NCBI RefSeq assembly: GCF_002874535.1
Contig: NZ_CP025025.1
Span: forward strand, 2,155,526 to 2,219,525
Reading direction: 5' to 3'
Length of the DNA stretch: 64,000 bases
Source: Mesobacillus jeotgali
GTDB taxonomy: Bacteria > Bacillota > Bacilli > Bacillales > Cytobacillaceae
Under the pieces are notes generated by a model. The model searched no databases. It saw nothing but the letters and a program-made list of their open reading frames with translations, and had not been told where the DNA came from. The translations under genes were made by a program, and so were the position numbers. Of the stretch, positions 9,927 through 17,438 are shown one piece after another. Within the stretch, counting starts at the first letter, position 1. Each line of letters starts with the position of its first letter.

Positions 9927-11090
9927 GTGAATTACATAAAAAACTTTACTGTGATATTTGCCATCCTGATGGCATTTTTTATTTTACCAAATCTGGTTTT
10001 CGCGCATAATGGCTCACGGGATGAACTGGGAGGCCATTTTCGTAGTTCTGATTGTATGTATCTGCTTCACGACCCGACGAGGCTAGCGAAAAGTGCACAC
10101 AATATGGAGGAACTGATCAAGCTGATTAACCGCTATAACAGTAATTCTGATTGTGCTGCCGGACTAAGTGAGGAAAAGATAGATTTGGAAGTGTATACTT
10201 TCACCGGCGCAGGAAGTGAATCAAAGGATTCTGCTCAAGCTGGGGTAAGTACAACTAAAGCTGAACTTTCCACTGGCATGTTGCAGCTTGGCAAATCGTT
10301 TGAAGCTGAATTATCTGAATGCACAGACGGCGATACCGCTGTTTTTACGATCAACGGCAAAGAATATAAAACTCGTTTTCTCTATATTGATACCCCTGAA
10401 AGCACAAGGATGAAGGAAGCTTTTGGACCTGAAGCGGCTCAATATACATGTTCGTTTTTAAAGCAAGGAGATATTACACTTGAAACTGACGGTGGCAGCT
10501 TATTCGATAAATACGATCGCCTTCTTGCCTGGGTTTGGGTAGGAGACAAGCTGCATCAGGAGGAAATCACGAAGGCAGGACTGGTCGAAGACTTTTACGA
10601 TTACGGCAGCTATAAGTATGAAAATCGAATCTTGTCTGCGATGGATTTTGCAAAAGAAAATGGAAAAGGCATATATGCACCTTCGGAATCTCCAGAAGAG
10701 AGAAATAAACGATCACAAGAGCAACAGCCAAAAAATGAAAATGAAGAAAGCCAACAGGAAAATCGACCTGATAGCAAAGAAGAAGATACCGAAGGAACAG
10801 ACAAACAACGTGAATCGAAACAAGAAACCGAACAGGCTGAAACAGCTGAAGAAGAGCTTGACTGTAGCTACTTAAGCGGCCTATTTTATGCCTTATTATT
10901 TTACCTCACCGTACCCATAAAGAATGCGTTGGGCAAGCGGACGCTGCTCGCTCACAGGTTGTGGAGCAAAAAATGGCCGCTCAACCTGTTACTTGGCATA
11001 ATTTATGCTTTCCTGTGCTACATTACCTTGCTGCTATTGCTAGTGGAAGTGCTCCATCTTTTCAAAAATAAGAAGCGCAAGCGAAAATGA
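9927..11090 (+). CDS. Membrane-anchored thermonuclease-like (SNase domain) protein
   Basis: A 387-residue exported protein. Residues 1-26 are a signal peptide. The next about 60 residues start AHNGSRDELGGHF and resemble the His-rich YHYH-type segment found ahead of Bacillus nucleases. The SNase domain spans about 118-252, with likely catalytic residues Arg150 (KTRFLYIDTPE), Glu168 and Arg198 (KYDRLLAW). A Glu/Gln/Lys-rich linker (about 255-310) is followed by two hydrophobic stretches (about 312-335 and 353-376) and a basic tail, so the enzyme is probably tethered to the outer face of the membrane. Translation starts at GTG after AAAGGGGGAG. The upstream folded element forms its leader. Confidence 0.85.
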   Translation: MNYIKNFTVIFAILMAFFILPNLVFAHNGSRDELGGHFRSSDCMYLLHDPTRLAKSAHNMEELIKLINRYNSNSDCAAGLSEEKIDLEVYTFTGAGSESKDSAQAGVSTTKAELSTGMLQLGKSFEAELSECTDGDTAVFTINGKEYKTRFLYIDTPESTRMKEAFGPEAAQYTCSFLKQGDITLETDGGSLFDKYDRLLAWVWVGDKLHQEEITKAGLVEDFYDYGSYKYENRILSAMDFAKENGKGIYAPSESPEERNKRSQEQQPKNENEESQQENRPDSKEEDTEGTDKQRESKQETEQAETAEEELDCSYLSGLFYALLFYLTVPIKNALGKRTLLAHRLWSKKWPLNLLLGIIYAFLCYITLLLLLVEVLHLFKNKKRKRK

Positions 11091-11119
11091 GCGACACATT
11101 TGAGGGGAGTATCGGAATA

Positions 11120-11150
11120 AGTGTCCGTCATCGAGGTTATGGCGGACACT
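11120..11150. other. Inverted repeat after the nuclease gene
   Basis: AGTGTCCG and CGGACACT pair, with further pairing inside. A second weaker stem with a run of seven T residues follows at about 11174-11204 and could stop transcription from the nuclease gene. Confidence 0.6.
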
Positions 11151-11229
11151 ATTCGAAGAAAATTCGAGAAAACTGTCCGTCATCCTTATGGGTGGCTTTT
11201 TTTCTATTTTAGCTACAATCCAGCTTTTT

Positions 11230-12009
11230 TTATGGTGCCGCGATCTTCAACATTTTGAAGAAATCATCCCGATTATATGCCTCGTAAAGCAATCTTTCAT
11301 GATTGAAAATAGCGTAATACGGCAGCGAATCGATTTTTAAATCAGGAAATTGCCGGCGTGCTTCCTCAAGGTTGTTAACCTTCAAAGAATGTGCCTTATG
11401 TACATATTTGTTATTTACCTCATCAAGAGCCCAATTTTCCTGCAGTGCTTCTGGTTTATACAGTTCAAGTACAGCCAAGTAGCCTGGTTCTTCTGCAAGT
11501 TGTGCTTGATAAGCAACCAATTCTTCAATGATTAATGGAAAAGTATAATGAAAGACTTGATCTCCGCTGGAAGCCTGGATGATGACGGTGCTTTGACCAG
11601 CCACATTGTTAAAAGTATAGGTATTATCAAAAAATGTTTCAAATGGAAGGTTCCCGATCTCCAAATCCCCTTGTCCCTGTGAGTGGTAAACGGAAATATT
11701 GTCAATTCCTGCTTTTTCGGGAAAAGTGATTTTCATTTTGCTGAACGGCTTCACGCTGACAGGCAGCAAATCATGGAACAGAATTGGTGGCTCATCCTGG
11801 TCGACGACAGGTCCGATGCCTTTTTCTACCCATGCAAATGTACCTGATTTATACATTACTTGCTGGTCTCCGACGGTGATTACTGCTTCTGGAATGCTGA
11901 AGGATTGTTCTTTTTCTTGTTCTGGCATTAAGGTTCGGAATCCATCTATGGTGAAGATTAGTAATATCACTACAAGGACGATTCCATACGGAAGCCATTT
12001 ACTTTTCAT
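11230..12009 (-). CDS. Membrane-anchored protein of unknown function
   Basis: I do not recognise this 259-residue protein. It has one N-terminal transmembrane segment (residues about 7-24) with a basic residue ahead of it, so the rest is probably outside the cell. The N-terminal half is rich in beta-type hydrophobic/polar alternation (about 40-165) and may be an immunoglobulin-like fold. The C-terminal quarter (about 195-255), with KVNNLEEARRQFPDLKIDSL and a short FEMLK-type ending, has the look of a small thioredoxin-like or helper domain, but no catalytic CxxC is present. Its start overlaps the end of the preceding small membrane protein gene by 11 bp, so they form an operon. Confidence 0.7.
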   Translation of the reverse strand: MKSKWLPYGIVLVVILLIFTIDGFRTLMPEQEKEQSFSIPEAVITVGDQQVMYKSGTFAWVEKGIGPVVDQDEPPILFHDLLPVSVKPFSKMKITFPEKAGIDNISVYHSQGQGDLEIGNLPFETFFDNTYTFNNVAGQSTVIIQASSGDQVFHYTFPLIIEELVAYQAQLAEEPGYLAVLELYKPEALQENWALDEVNNKYVHKAHSLKVNNLEEARRQFPDLKIDSLPYYAIFNHERLLYEAYNRDDFFKMLKIAAP

Positions 12010-12169
12010 AGCTAGAATTCTTCGAAGTTAGCATCTCTTCTATTTCCTTATCCGTTGGCGGCGGTGACACAGGGTTTAGATGAGTATACAACCTGTCAAT
12101 TTTCTTATGCAGTCTTACAACATCAATGAGTATCAACAAAAGTAAAAAAATAATAAGCCACGTCAACAT
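11999..12169 (-). CDS. Small single-pass membrane protein
   Basis: A 56-residue protein beginning MLTWLIIFLLLLILIDVV, one transmembrane helix followed by a charged tail with a PPPTDKEIEE segment. The frame is open to a TTG at 12193, but the AAAGGGGTG that serves as RBS lies inside that extension, six bases before the ATG at 12169, so the shorter form is chosen. It overlaps the following 259-residue membrane protein gene. Function is unknown. The pair may make a small membrane complex. Confidence 0.65.
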   Translation of the reverse strand: MLTWLIIFLLLLILIDVVRLHKKIDRLYTHLNPVSPPPTDKEIEEMLTSKNSSYEK

Positions 12170-12295
12170 ATAAAACACCCCTTTATTTTTCAATATAAAA
12201 CAAACGGCATGGAATAGAAAGGTGAAATTGGATAAAATTTGCGCTGTGGACTGGATTATAATACTATCTTAGTGAGTACTAATGGTGGTGTTGCA

Positions 12296-13546
12296 GTGGA
12301 AATTACAAAGCATTTATTAATGAATCTCTCACTTCTTCTTGTCCTTTTGTTTTTCACACAGTTAATTATCGAGAGGCAAGTGAAGGATGAGAGCCGAGAA
12401 AGATATCAATTATTCTATTTCATTATATCGATTTTTACATGTTATATTTTTTCAGTACAAGTCCAGGATGGAATTCGCTTTGACCTTCGACAGGTGCCGA
12501 TGATTCTTGGAAGTCTCTATACTGGATATAGTTTTCTGCTTGCAGGCGTCACTATCCTTATGAGAGGTTTTTTAGGCATAAACGATGGGTTCTGGGTCTC
12601 GGTGGGGGTCTTTGCAGCCCTTGCCATCCTTCTAAAATGGATTCATCCCTGGTTCAACAGGCTTACTCTAAACAGCAGGGTCGGTATCTCTGTTTTATTG
12701 ACCGTATTCACCTCTTTTTTGCTAATGCAAATGGTCACGGTAGTTAGCGAACCAATCAAACATCCAGAAGCATGGATCAGCTTCATTTTGATTCCCGCAC
12801 TAACTTCAGGTCTGGTCAGCTATTCAATTGAGACAATTCGTCAAACGTTTATTATGCGACAAAGACTAGCGAAGGCCGATAAAATTGAAGCCGTCAGCCA
12901 TTTAAGTGCGGCAATTTCTCATGAGATTCGTAATCCACTTACAACTGTGAAAGGATTCCTGCAACTTCTTGGAGAGAAAGATTATCCTGATGAAAAGAAA
13001 AAGGAGTTCATCGATATAGCGGTACAGGAATTGAATCGTGCTGAAGAGGTCATTAATGATTATCTTACTTTTGCAAGACCTGCCTTTGAAAAGGAAGAGC
13101 AAATTGAAGTTGATAAGGAATTGAATCAGGTTCTTAATGTACTAAATCCATTAGCTAACCTTAATGGTGTGAAAATAATCAAAAAGTATAGTCCGGAATT
13201 AGTCATATCAGGGGACCGGTCCAAATTCAAGCAAGCATTCATCAACCTGATCAAGAACGGTTTGGAGGCTATGCCAAACGGCGGGGAACTAATCGTACAA
13301 ACCTTCCTCACCGGAACTGTTATCCATATCCTCGTGAGAGATACAGGTGTCGGGATGACCGAAGAACAGATTACCCGCCTGGGAGAACCATATTACACGA
13401 CAAAAGGGCAACAAGGAACTGGCCTAGGCATGATGGTAACTTTCAGCATTATCCGTGCAATGAGAGGTAAGGTAGAGGTTAAAAGCCAGGTTGGCATAGG
13501 GACAACCTTCCATATCCGTTTCAGCAATTTAATAGAAGAGAAGTAA
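12296..13546 (+). CDS. Sensor histidine kinase, KinB/5TMR-LYT type
   Basis: A 416-residue membrane kinase. About five to six hydrophobic segments fill residues 5-185 (5TM-5TMR-LYT sensor region), followed by a HisKA domain with the phospho-acceptor His in SHEIRNPLTTVKGF and an HATPase domain with N, G1 and G2 boxes (NLIKNGLEAM, RDTGVGM, GTGLGM). No response regulator gene is adjacent. Orphan kinases of this build in bacilli (KinB and relatives) feed the sporulation phosphorelay through Spo0F, so that is the likely role. The GTG at 12296, preceded by GGTGGTG, is favoured over the open frame at 12239. The signal sensed is unknown. Confidence 0.85.
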   Translation: MEITKHLLMNLSLLLVLLFFTQLIIERQVKDESRERYQLFYFIISIFTCYIFSVQVQDGIRFDLRQVPMILGSLYTGYSFLLAGVTILMRGFLGINDGFWVSVGVFAALAILLKWIHPWFNRLTLNSRVGISVLLTVFTSFLLMQMVTVVSEPIKHPEAWISFILIPALTSGLVSYSIETIRQTFIMRQRLAKADKIEAVSHLSAAISHEIRNPLTTVKGFLQLLGEKDYPDEKKKEFIDIAVQELNRAEEVINDYLTFARPAFEKEEQIEVDKELNQVLNVLNPLANLNGVKIIKKYSPELVISGDRSKFKQAFINLIKNGLEAMPNGGELIVQTFLTGTVIHILVRDTGVGMTEEQITRLGEPYYTTKGQQGTGLGMMVTFSIIRAMRGKVEVKSQVGIGTTFHIRFSNLIEEK

Positions 13547-13652
13547 CAAAATCTTTCCAAGCTATTGTGTGGTATTGTTTTTTTCAACATTTCTCAGTAG
13601 ATGCTCCTGCTAGAAAAAACAACTTTTAACAGATTGTCAGCTTTGTCTTTTG

Positions 13653-13681
13653 TTGACAATAAAATCCATCGTTGCTATATT
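13653..13681 (+). promoter_or_regulatory. SigA-type promoter of the cold-shock gene
   Basis: TTGACA (13653-13658), a 17-bp spacer and TATATT (13676-13681). The -35 element is the right arm of an inverted repeat, ATTGTCA and TGACAAT (13634-13660). Confidence 0.8.
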
Positions 13682-13687
13682 GAAATT

Positions 13688-13834
13688 AGCTGATTGCACA
13701 CGTATTAGGCACTATGCAATTTGCTTATTCTAATGTTTGTAGACGTTTGAATAGGTCATGTATGAGGAACTAGTCGTTGTGATTTGCTAAATTTTAATCA
13801 TGGCTTGTTCGGCCGATCTAGGAGGATTTTTCAC
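13688..13834 (+). promoter_or_regulatory. Long 5' leader of the cold-shock mRNA
   Basis: The promoter position implies an untranslated leader of about 147 nt before the csp ATG. Leaders of this length are usual in csp mRNAs, where they change fold with temperature to expose the RBS (GGAGG at about 13820). I did not resolve a unique fold. Confidence 0.6.
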
Positions 13835-14035
13835 ATGAAAAACGGTAAAGTAAAATGGTTCAATGCAGAAAAGGGTTTTGGATTCATTGAAGCTGAAGAC
13901 GGCAATGACGTTTTCGTACATTACTCTGCTATCCAAACAGAAGGTTTCAAAACATTAGAAGAGGGCCAGGAAGTAACTTTCGAGGTTGTGGAAGGCGCTC
14001 GTGGACCACAAGCTGCTAACGTTACCAAACTATAA
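13835..14035 (+). CDS. Cold-shock protein (CspA/CspB family)
   Basis: A 66-residue single cold-shock domain, an OB-fold RNA and single-stranded DNA chaperone in the cytosol. RNP1 ([11 protein letters not shown]) and RNP2 (DVFVHYSAI) are intact. The length is typical. An upstream in-frame ATG at 13784 would add 17 residues unlike the family; the ATG at 13835 follows TAGGAGGA with proper spacing and gives the standard start [11 protein letters not shown] strong promoter, long leader and terminator make it a monocistronic, probably highly expressed gene. It is closest to the CspB/CspC/CspD group; which one is not decidable here. Confidence 0.95.
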   Translation: MKNGKVKWFNAEKGFGFIEAEDGNDVFVHYSAIQTEGFKTLEEGQEVTFEVVEGARGPQAANVTKL

Positions 14036-14054
14036 TTCTTAATAATTTAATCTT

Positions 14055-14083
14055 ATAGCTCAGCCATCTGGCTGGGCTTTTTA
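14055..14083 (+). terminator. Intrinsic terminator of csp
   Basis: AGCTCAGCCA and TGGCTGGGCT form a GC-rich stem with a two-base loop followed by TTTTTA. Confidence 0.92.
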
Positions 14084-14173
14084 TGTACCAAAAATCCCAA
14101 TTATTTTGAAACCTTTCCTGTATGGAAAACGTAATATCGTTAACAACTATTCCAAAAGGTGAGGTGTATAAAA

Positions 14174-15130
14174 ATGGGTGTCTTCTTAACAATCGCGGCT
14201 GGAGCAGGGATACTCTTTGCCATTGCGTATTTTTCCGGCAATGGAAGCAAAAAGAAAGTTTTATTGAAGGAGAACATCCCGGACCACCTTGGCTTACTGG
14301 ATGATGTGCCGGCTTCTGCTATCTTGAATAAATTAGAGAAATCTCTTTCTTATGAGTTTATAAATCAAGTGAAACTTCGTTTTTTAAGCGAACATCCCGA
14401 GATTTCCGATGATGAATTTGAATGGCGTCTATTTGAATTAAAACGATATTTTTTCCTTAATTCGTTTATGAAAAGCACCCCAATGTTCAGCAGCAAAGTC
14501 GATGAGATTTGGCATGAGATGCTGATGTTCACGAAGCAATATGAAGCTTTTTCTGATAAATATCTTGGCAAAATGCTTCATCATACTCCGAACCTGGAAC
14601 CGGAACCAGCACCACAGCAAAGGGCGTTCTTTGATTGGGTGTTCGCTCAGCTATTTGAAATAACAGAATACACATGGCAGACATGGGGAGATTTTTTCCA
14701 TTACCCACTTGATCAGCAGCTACTTCAAAAAATCGGTTCATTTAGTGACGATGAGCTGAAACACCAATTTTTCAAAGTTACTGAGGATAATCAGGAGCTG
14801 GTGAATTATTTAATCAAACAGCTGAGGTCACAACTAAGAAAAGCGCAAGAAATGTACACTGTTGATAGAAAAGGGTCTTTTGAAAGGCCAGGACTTTTTG
14901 GTGACCTATCAGGATTGAGCCTGGTAATGGTGTTTTATTCCTACTATTACTTTGATGAATACTGGGATTATGCCCAAGCATACGCTTATTCACACCAGGC
15001 GCATGGAACATCTGGCTGCAGTGCCGTTTTTTGCGGCTCAGGCGACATACATGATTCACATAATGATGGCGGCGGCCACAGCTGTTCCAGCAGCAGTTGT
15101 TCAAGCTGTGGCGGAGGATGCTCATCTTAA
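14174..15130 (+). CDS. Membrane-anchored protein with WHEM motif and Cys/Ser/Gly-rich tail
   Basis: A 318-residue protein. A single hydrophobic segment lies at residues about 2-20. The central part contains DEIWHEMLMFTKQYEAF and HHTP, which resembles the W-H motif of glycine-rich-domain (DUF1399-like) proteins. A second weakly hydrophobic aromatic stretch (LSLVMVFYSYYYF) precedes a tail with many Cys, Ser, Gly and His (GCSAVFCGSG ... SCSSCGGGCSS). Such tails occur in TIGR04222-type proteins of unknown function. The ATG at 14174 follows AAAGGTGAGGTG; the upstream GTG at 14159 lies within that RBS. Metal binding by the tail is possible but unproven. Confidence 0.72.
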   Translation: MGVFLTIAAGAGILFAIAYFSGNGSKKKVLLKENIPDHLGLLDDVPASAILNKLEKSLSYEFINQVKLRFLSEHPEISDDEFEWRLFELKRYFFLNSFMKSTPMFSSKVDEIWHEMLMFTKQYEAFSDKYLGKMLHHTPNLEPEPAPQQRAFFDWVFAQLFEITEYTWQTWGDFFHYPLDQQLLQKIGSFSDDELKHQFFKVTEDNQELVNYLIKQLRSQLRKAQEMYTVDRKGSFERPGLFGDLSGLSLVMVFYSYYYFDEYWDYAQAYAYSHQAHGTSGCSAVFCGSGDIHDSHNDGGGHSCSSSSCSSCGGGCSS

Positions 15131-15135
15131 TAATG

Positions 15136-15168
15136 GAAAAACCTGCTAGCAGTTTCTAGCAGGTTTTT
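15136..15168. terminator. Bidirectional terminator between convergent genes
   Basis: ACCTGCTAG and CTAGCAGGT pair around a six-base loop, with an A run on the left and a T run on the right, so it can serve both the Cys-tailed protein gene and the rsbR-type gene. Confidence 0.9.
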
Positions 15169-16009
15169 ATCTTTGGATATATTTTTTGATTACATTCTGC
15201 AAATTACCTTCTGTCATAATATTTGAAAAATCAATTCCCAGCTGGACCGCTGTTTGTGCAACCTCTGGACGGATTCCTGTAATGGTAGTTTGAACGCCAA
15301 GCAGCTTTAGGGCATCCATCAGTTTGAAGATTTGATGGGCCACCATCGTATCAACCATCACCACTCCTGAAAGATCCACTATCAAAGTATTGATCCTGGC
15401 ATCGATACTTTGTGTAAGAGTTGATTCCATCAAGCCTTTTGCTCTCGTTGTATCGATTTCACCAATCAATGGCAATAGGCCGACTTCCTTTGTCAGGGTA
15501 ATGACTGGTGCGCTCAATTCTTTAATTAGAGTTGCTTGCGAGGCCAATCGATTCATAAGGATATTCATGAAAACAACAATAAAGGTCTCAAAGACATAAT
15601 CAAGCGTGTAATTGATCTTCTTTTCCCACTTAAAAACGTCGTCGAGGGTAACCTCCAAGTCCGTTTGCTTTACGAAGCTTTGAATGTATTCCCAATAAAC
15701 GCGCCGGAAGACACCAGAATTCCATGCTACTTCCGTCAGGTCAGTTTTTGATTTAATCCGGTCTGCTGCAGTCTGGCTCGTCCAGGCAGAAATCGTTTCC
15801 TTCATCTCTTCCTCCGATTGATAAAGTGATTTTGCCACAAGACGGACATAATTTGAATTCTGTTTCTTCACCCTGTTCATAACTTCTGGCGGTGCTTCGG
15901 CAGAGTAATCTGATCCATGAATAACGCGCTGCCGTTTCAGCCAATCTTCGGTAAAATTGGTCGAATTGTCGACAAGGAAATTGTATAATGCCTCTGTTTT
16001 ATTTTCCAT
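15167..16009 (-). CDS. RsbR-family stressosome protein
   Basis: A 280-residue protein with a variable N-terminal sensor domain (1-150, globin-like RsbR_N type) and a C-terminal STAS domain (about 160-275). The STAS part has LPLIGEIDTTRA, VDLSGVVMVDTMVAHQIF and TGIRPEVAQTAVQLGIDF, very close to RsbRA-RsbRD. The Thr in VVDT-type position (VMVDTMVA) corresponds to a residue phosphorylated by RsbT. It would join RsbS and RsbT in the stressosome that controls the general stress response. No rsbS, rsbT or sigB genes are near, so this is a dispersed paralogue, as in Bacillus subtilis. A terminator overlaps its end. Confidence 0.88.
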   Translation of the reverse strand: MENKTEALYNFLVDNSTNFTEDWLKRQRVIHGSDYSAEAPPEVMNRVKKQNSNYVRLVAKSLYQSEEEMKETISAWTSQTAADRIKSKTDLTEVAWNSGVFRRVYWEYIQSFVKQTDLEVTLDDVFKWEKKINYTLDYVFETFIVVFMNILMNRLASQATLIKELSAPVITLTKEVGLLPLIGEIDTTRAKGLMESTLTQSIDARINTLIVDLSGVVMVDTMVAHQIFKLMDALKLLGVQTTITGIRPEVAQTAVQLGIDFSNIMTEGNLQNVIKKYIQR

Positions 16010-16157
16010 TTAAATACCTGCTTCATTGATTAGTCGTACTTCTATTGTGAAAAACAACGACTGAAAAGTCAAATTTTAATTATATCACTATTAATTACAC
16101 GTTTGACTAAACAAAGGAAAATTCAGGTAGATTATAAAGTTGATTTTTGATAGAATT

Positions 16158-16171
16158 AGAACGAACGTTCC
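16158..16171. promoter_or_regulatory. Candidate LexA (DinR) box upstream of sbcDC
   Basis: AGAACGAACGTTCC differs from the Bacillus consensus CGAACRNRYGTTYC only at the first base. It lies in the divergent region between the rsbR-type gene and sbcD, about 45 bp upstream of the sbcD -10 element. Repression from that distance would need a second promoter or DNA bending. Confidence 0.55.
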
Positions 16172-16214
16172 CGTTGTCTTTCCTTTTTTTGAGTGCCCAC
16201 TAAATTTTTGAGTT

Positions 16215-16223
16215 TGATATAAT
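16215..16223 (+). promoter_or_regulatory. Extended -10 promoter of sbcDC
   Basis: TGATATAAT combines a TGn extension with a consensus TATAAT (16218-16223). No good -35 is seen at 16-18 bp, which is acceptable for an extended -10 promoter. Confidence 0.55.
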
Positions 16224-16292
16224 AGTAGCATTGTCAAATAGGCTTTTTATAATTATTTAAATAGATTACTACTTAAAACAGGGGGGATTTGC

Positions 16293-17438
16293 ATGAAATT
16301 TATTCATACTGGTGACTGGCATCTCGGAAAGCTTGTCCACGGAATGTACATGACCGAAGACCAGAGAGAGGTATTGAATCAATTTATTGAGCTTGTCGCG
16401 GAAGAACAACCTGACGCTGTTGTGATTGCAGGGGATTTATACGACAGGTCCGTACCGCCAACTGATGCAGTAGAGCTACTTGATGAAGTGCTATTCAAAA
16501 TCAACGTGGAACTGAACACGCCTGTAGTAGCTATAGCAGGCAACCACGACAGTGCAGAACGTCTATCATTTGGCAGCTCATGGTACCGCCATAATCATTT
16601 TTACCTCACCGGAAAAATGACGAACGACTTTAGGCCTGTACATATTAGCGGGGTCAATTTTTACCTGATTCCATATGCTGAACCTGGTGTCGTCCGCCAT
16701 ATGCTTGACGATTCTTCAATCCACTCCCATCAGGACGCGATGAAGGCAGTGATTGGCAAAATTGAAGAGAACCTGAATCCTGACGAAGCAAATGTTTTTG
16801 TTGGACATGCTTTCGTACTTGGTGGTGACTCATGCGATTCAGAGCGTTCATTATCTGTCGGTGGTTCTGGCTGTGTCACCCAGGACCTGTTTGACCCATT
16901 TGCTTTTACTGCCCTGGGTCATCTTCACAGCCCCGACGCTATCAAACATGACAAAATAAAATACTCAGGCTCTCTATTAAAATATTCTTTTTCAGAGGCT
17001 AAACAGCGCAAATCGATTTCAATCGTAGAAATGAACGAAAACGGCAGTTTTGATATGCGTTACAGGACCCTTAAACCGAAGCAAGATATGCGTGAATTGG
17101 AAGGCCATCTGGAACAGCTTCTGGATCCTTCCTTTTATGAAAAAGAAAATATTAATGATTATTTAAAAATAACCTTGCTTGACGATGGTGCCATAATCGA
17201 CCCAATGGGCAAACTGCGCCAGGTCTTCCCGAATGTCCTTCATCTTGATCGTAAAATTGAATCCATTGATCAAAAGCATAAGCAGCACTTCAACTCGATC
17301 AAGGAAGAAAAAAAGTCGGAGCTGGAGCTTTTCGAACAGTTTTACAAAGAAATGACGACAAGCGAATTTACTGAAGATAAACGCGGTGTCATGACAGATG
17401 TGATTGGCAAAGTATTGAAGGAGGAGGGGCAAAAATGA
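16293..17438 (+). CDS. sbcD: Exonuclease subunit SbcD (Mre11 homologue)
   Basis: A 381-residue calcineurin-like phosphoesterase subunit of the SbcCD complex, which cleaves hairpins and blocked DNA ends in replication and repair. All five metal motifs are visible: HTGDWHLGK, DLYDRSVPP, GNHDS, GHAF and GHLHSP. The C-terminal capping domain (about 275-380) binds SbcC. An intact GGGGGGAT RBS precedes the ATG. The stop overlaps the sbcC start in an ATGA arrangement. A possible LexA box upstream could tie it to DNA damage. Confidence 0.95.
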   Translation: MKFIHTGDWHLGKLVHGMYMTEDQREVLNQFIELVAEEQPDAVVIAGDLYDRSVPPTDAVELLDEVLFKINVELNTPVVAIAGNHDSAERLSFGSSWYRHNHFYLTGKMTNDFRPVHISGVNFYLIPYAEPGVVRHMLDDSSIHSHQDAMKAVIGKIEENLNPDEANVFVGHAFVLGGDSCDSERSLSVGGSGCVTQDLFDPFAFTALGHLHSPDAIKHDKIKYSGSLLKYSFSEAKQRKSISIVEMNENGSFDMRYRTLKPKQDMRELEGHLEQLLDPSFYEKENINDYLKITLLDDGAIIDPMGKLRQVFPNVLHLDRKIESIDQKHKQHFNSIKEEKKSELELFEQFYKEMTTSEFTEDKRGVMTDVIGKVLKEEGQK

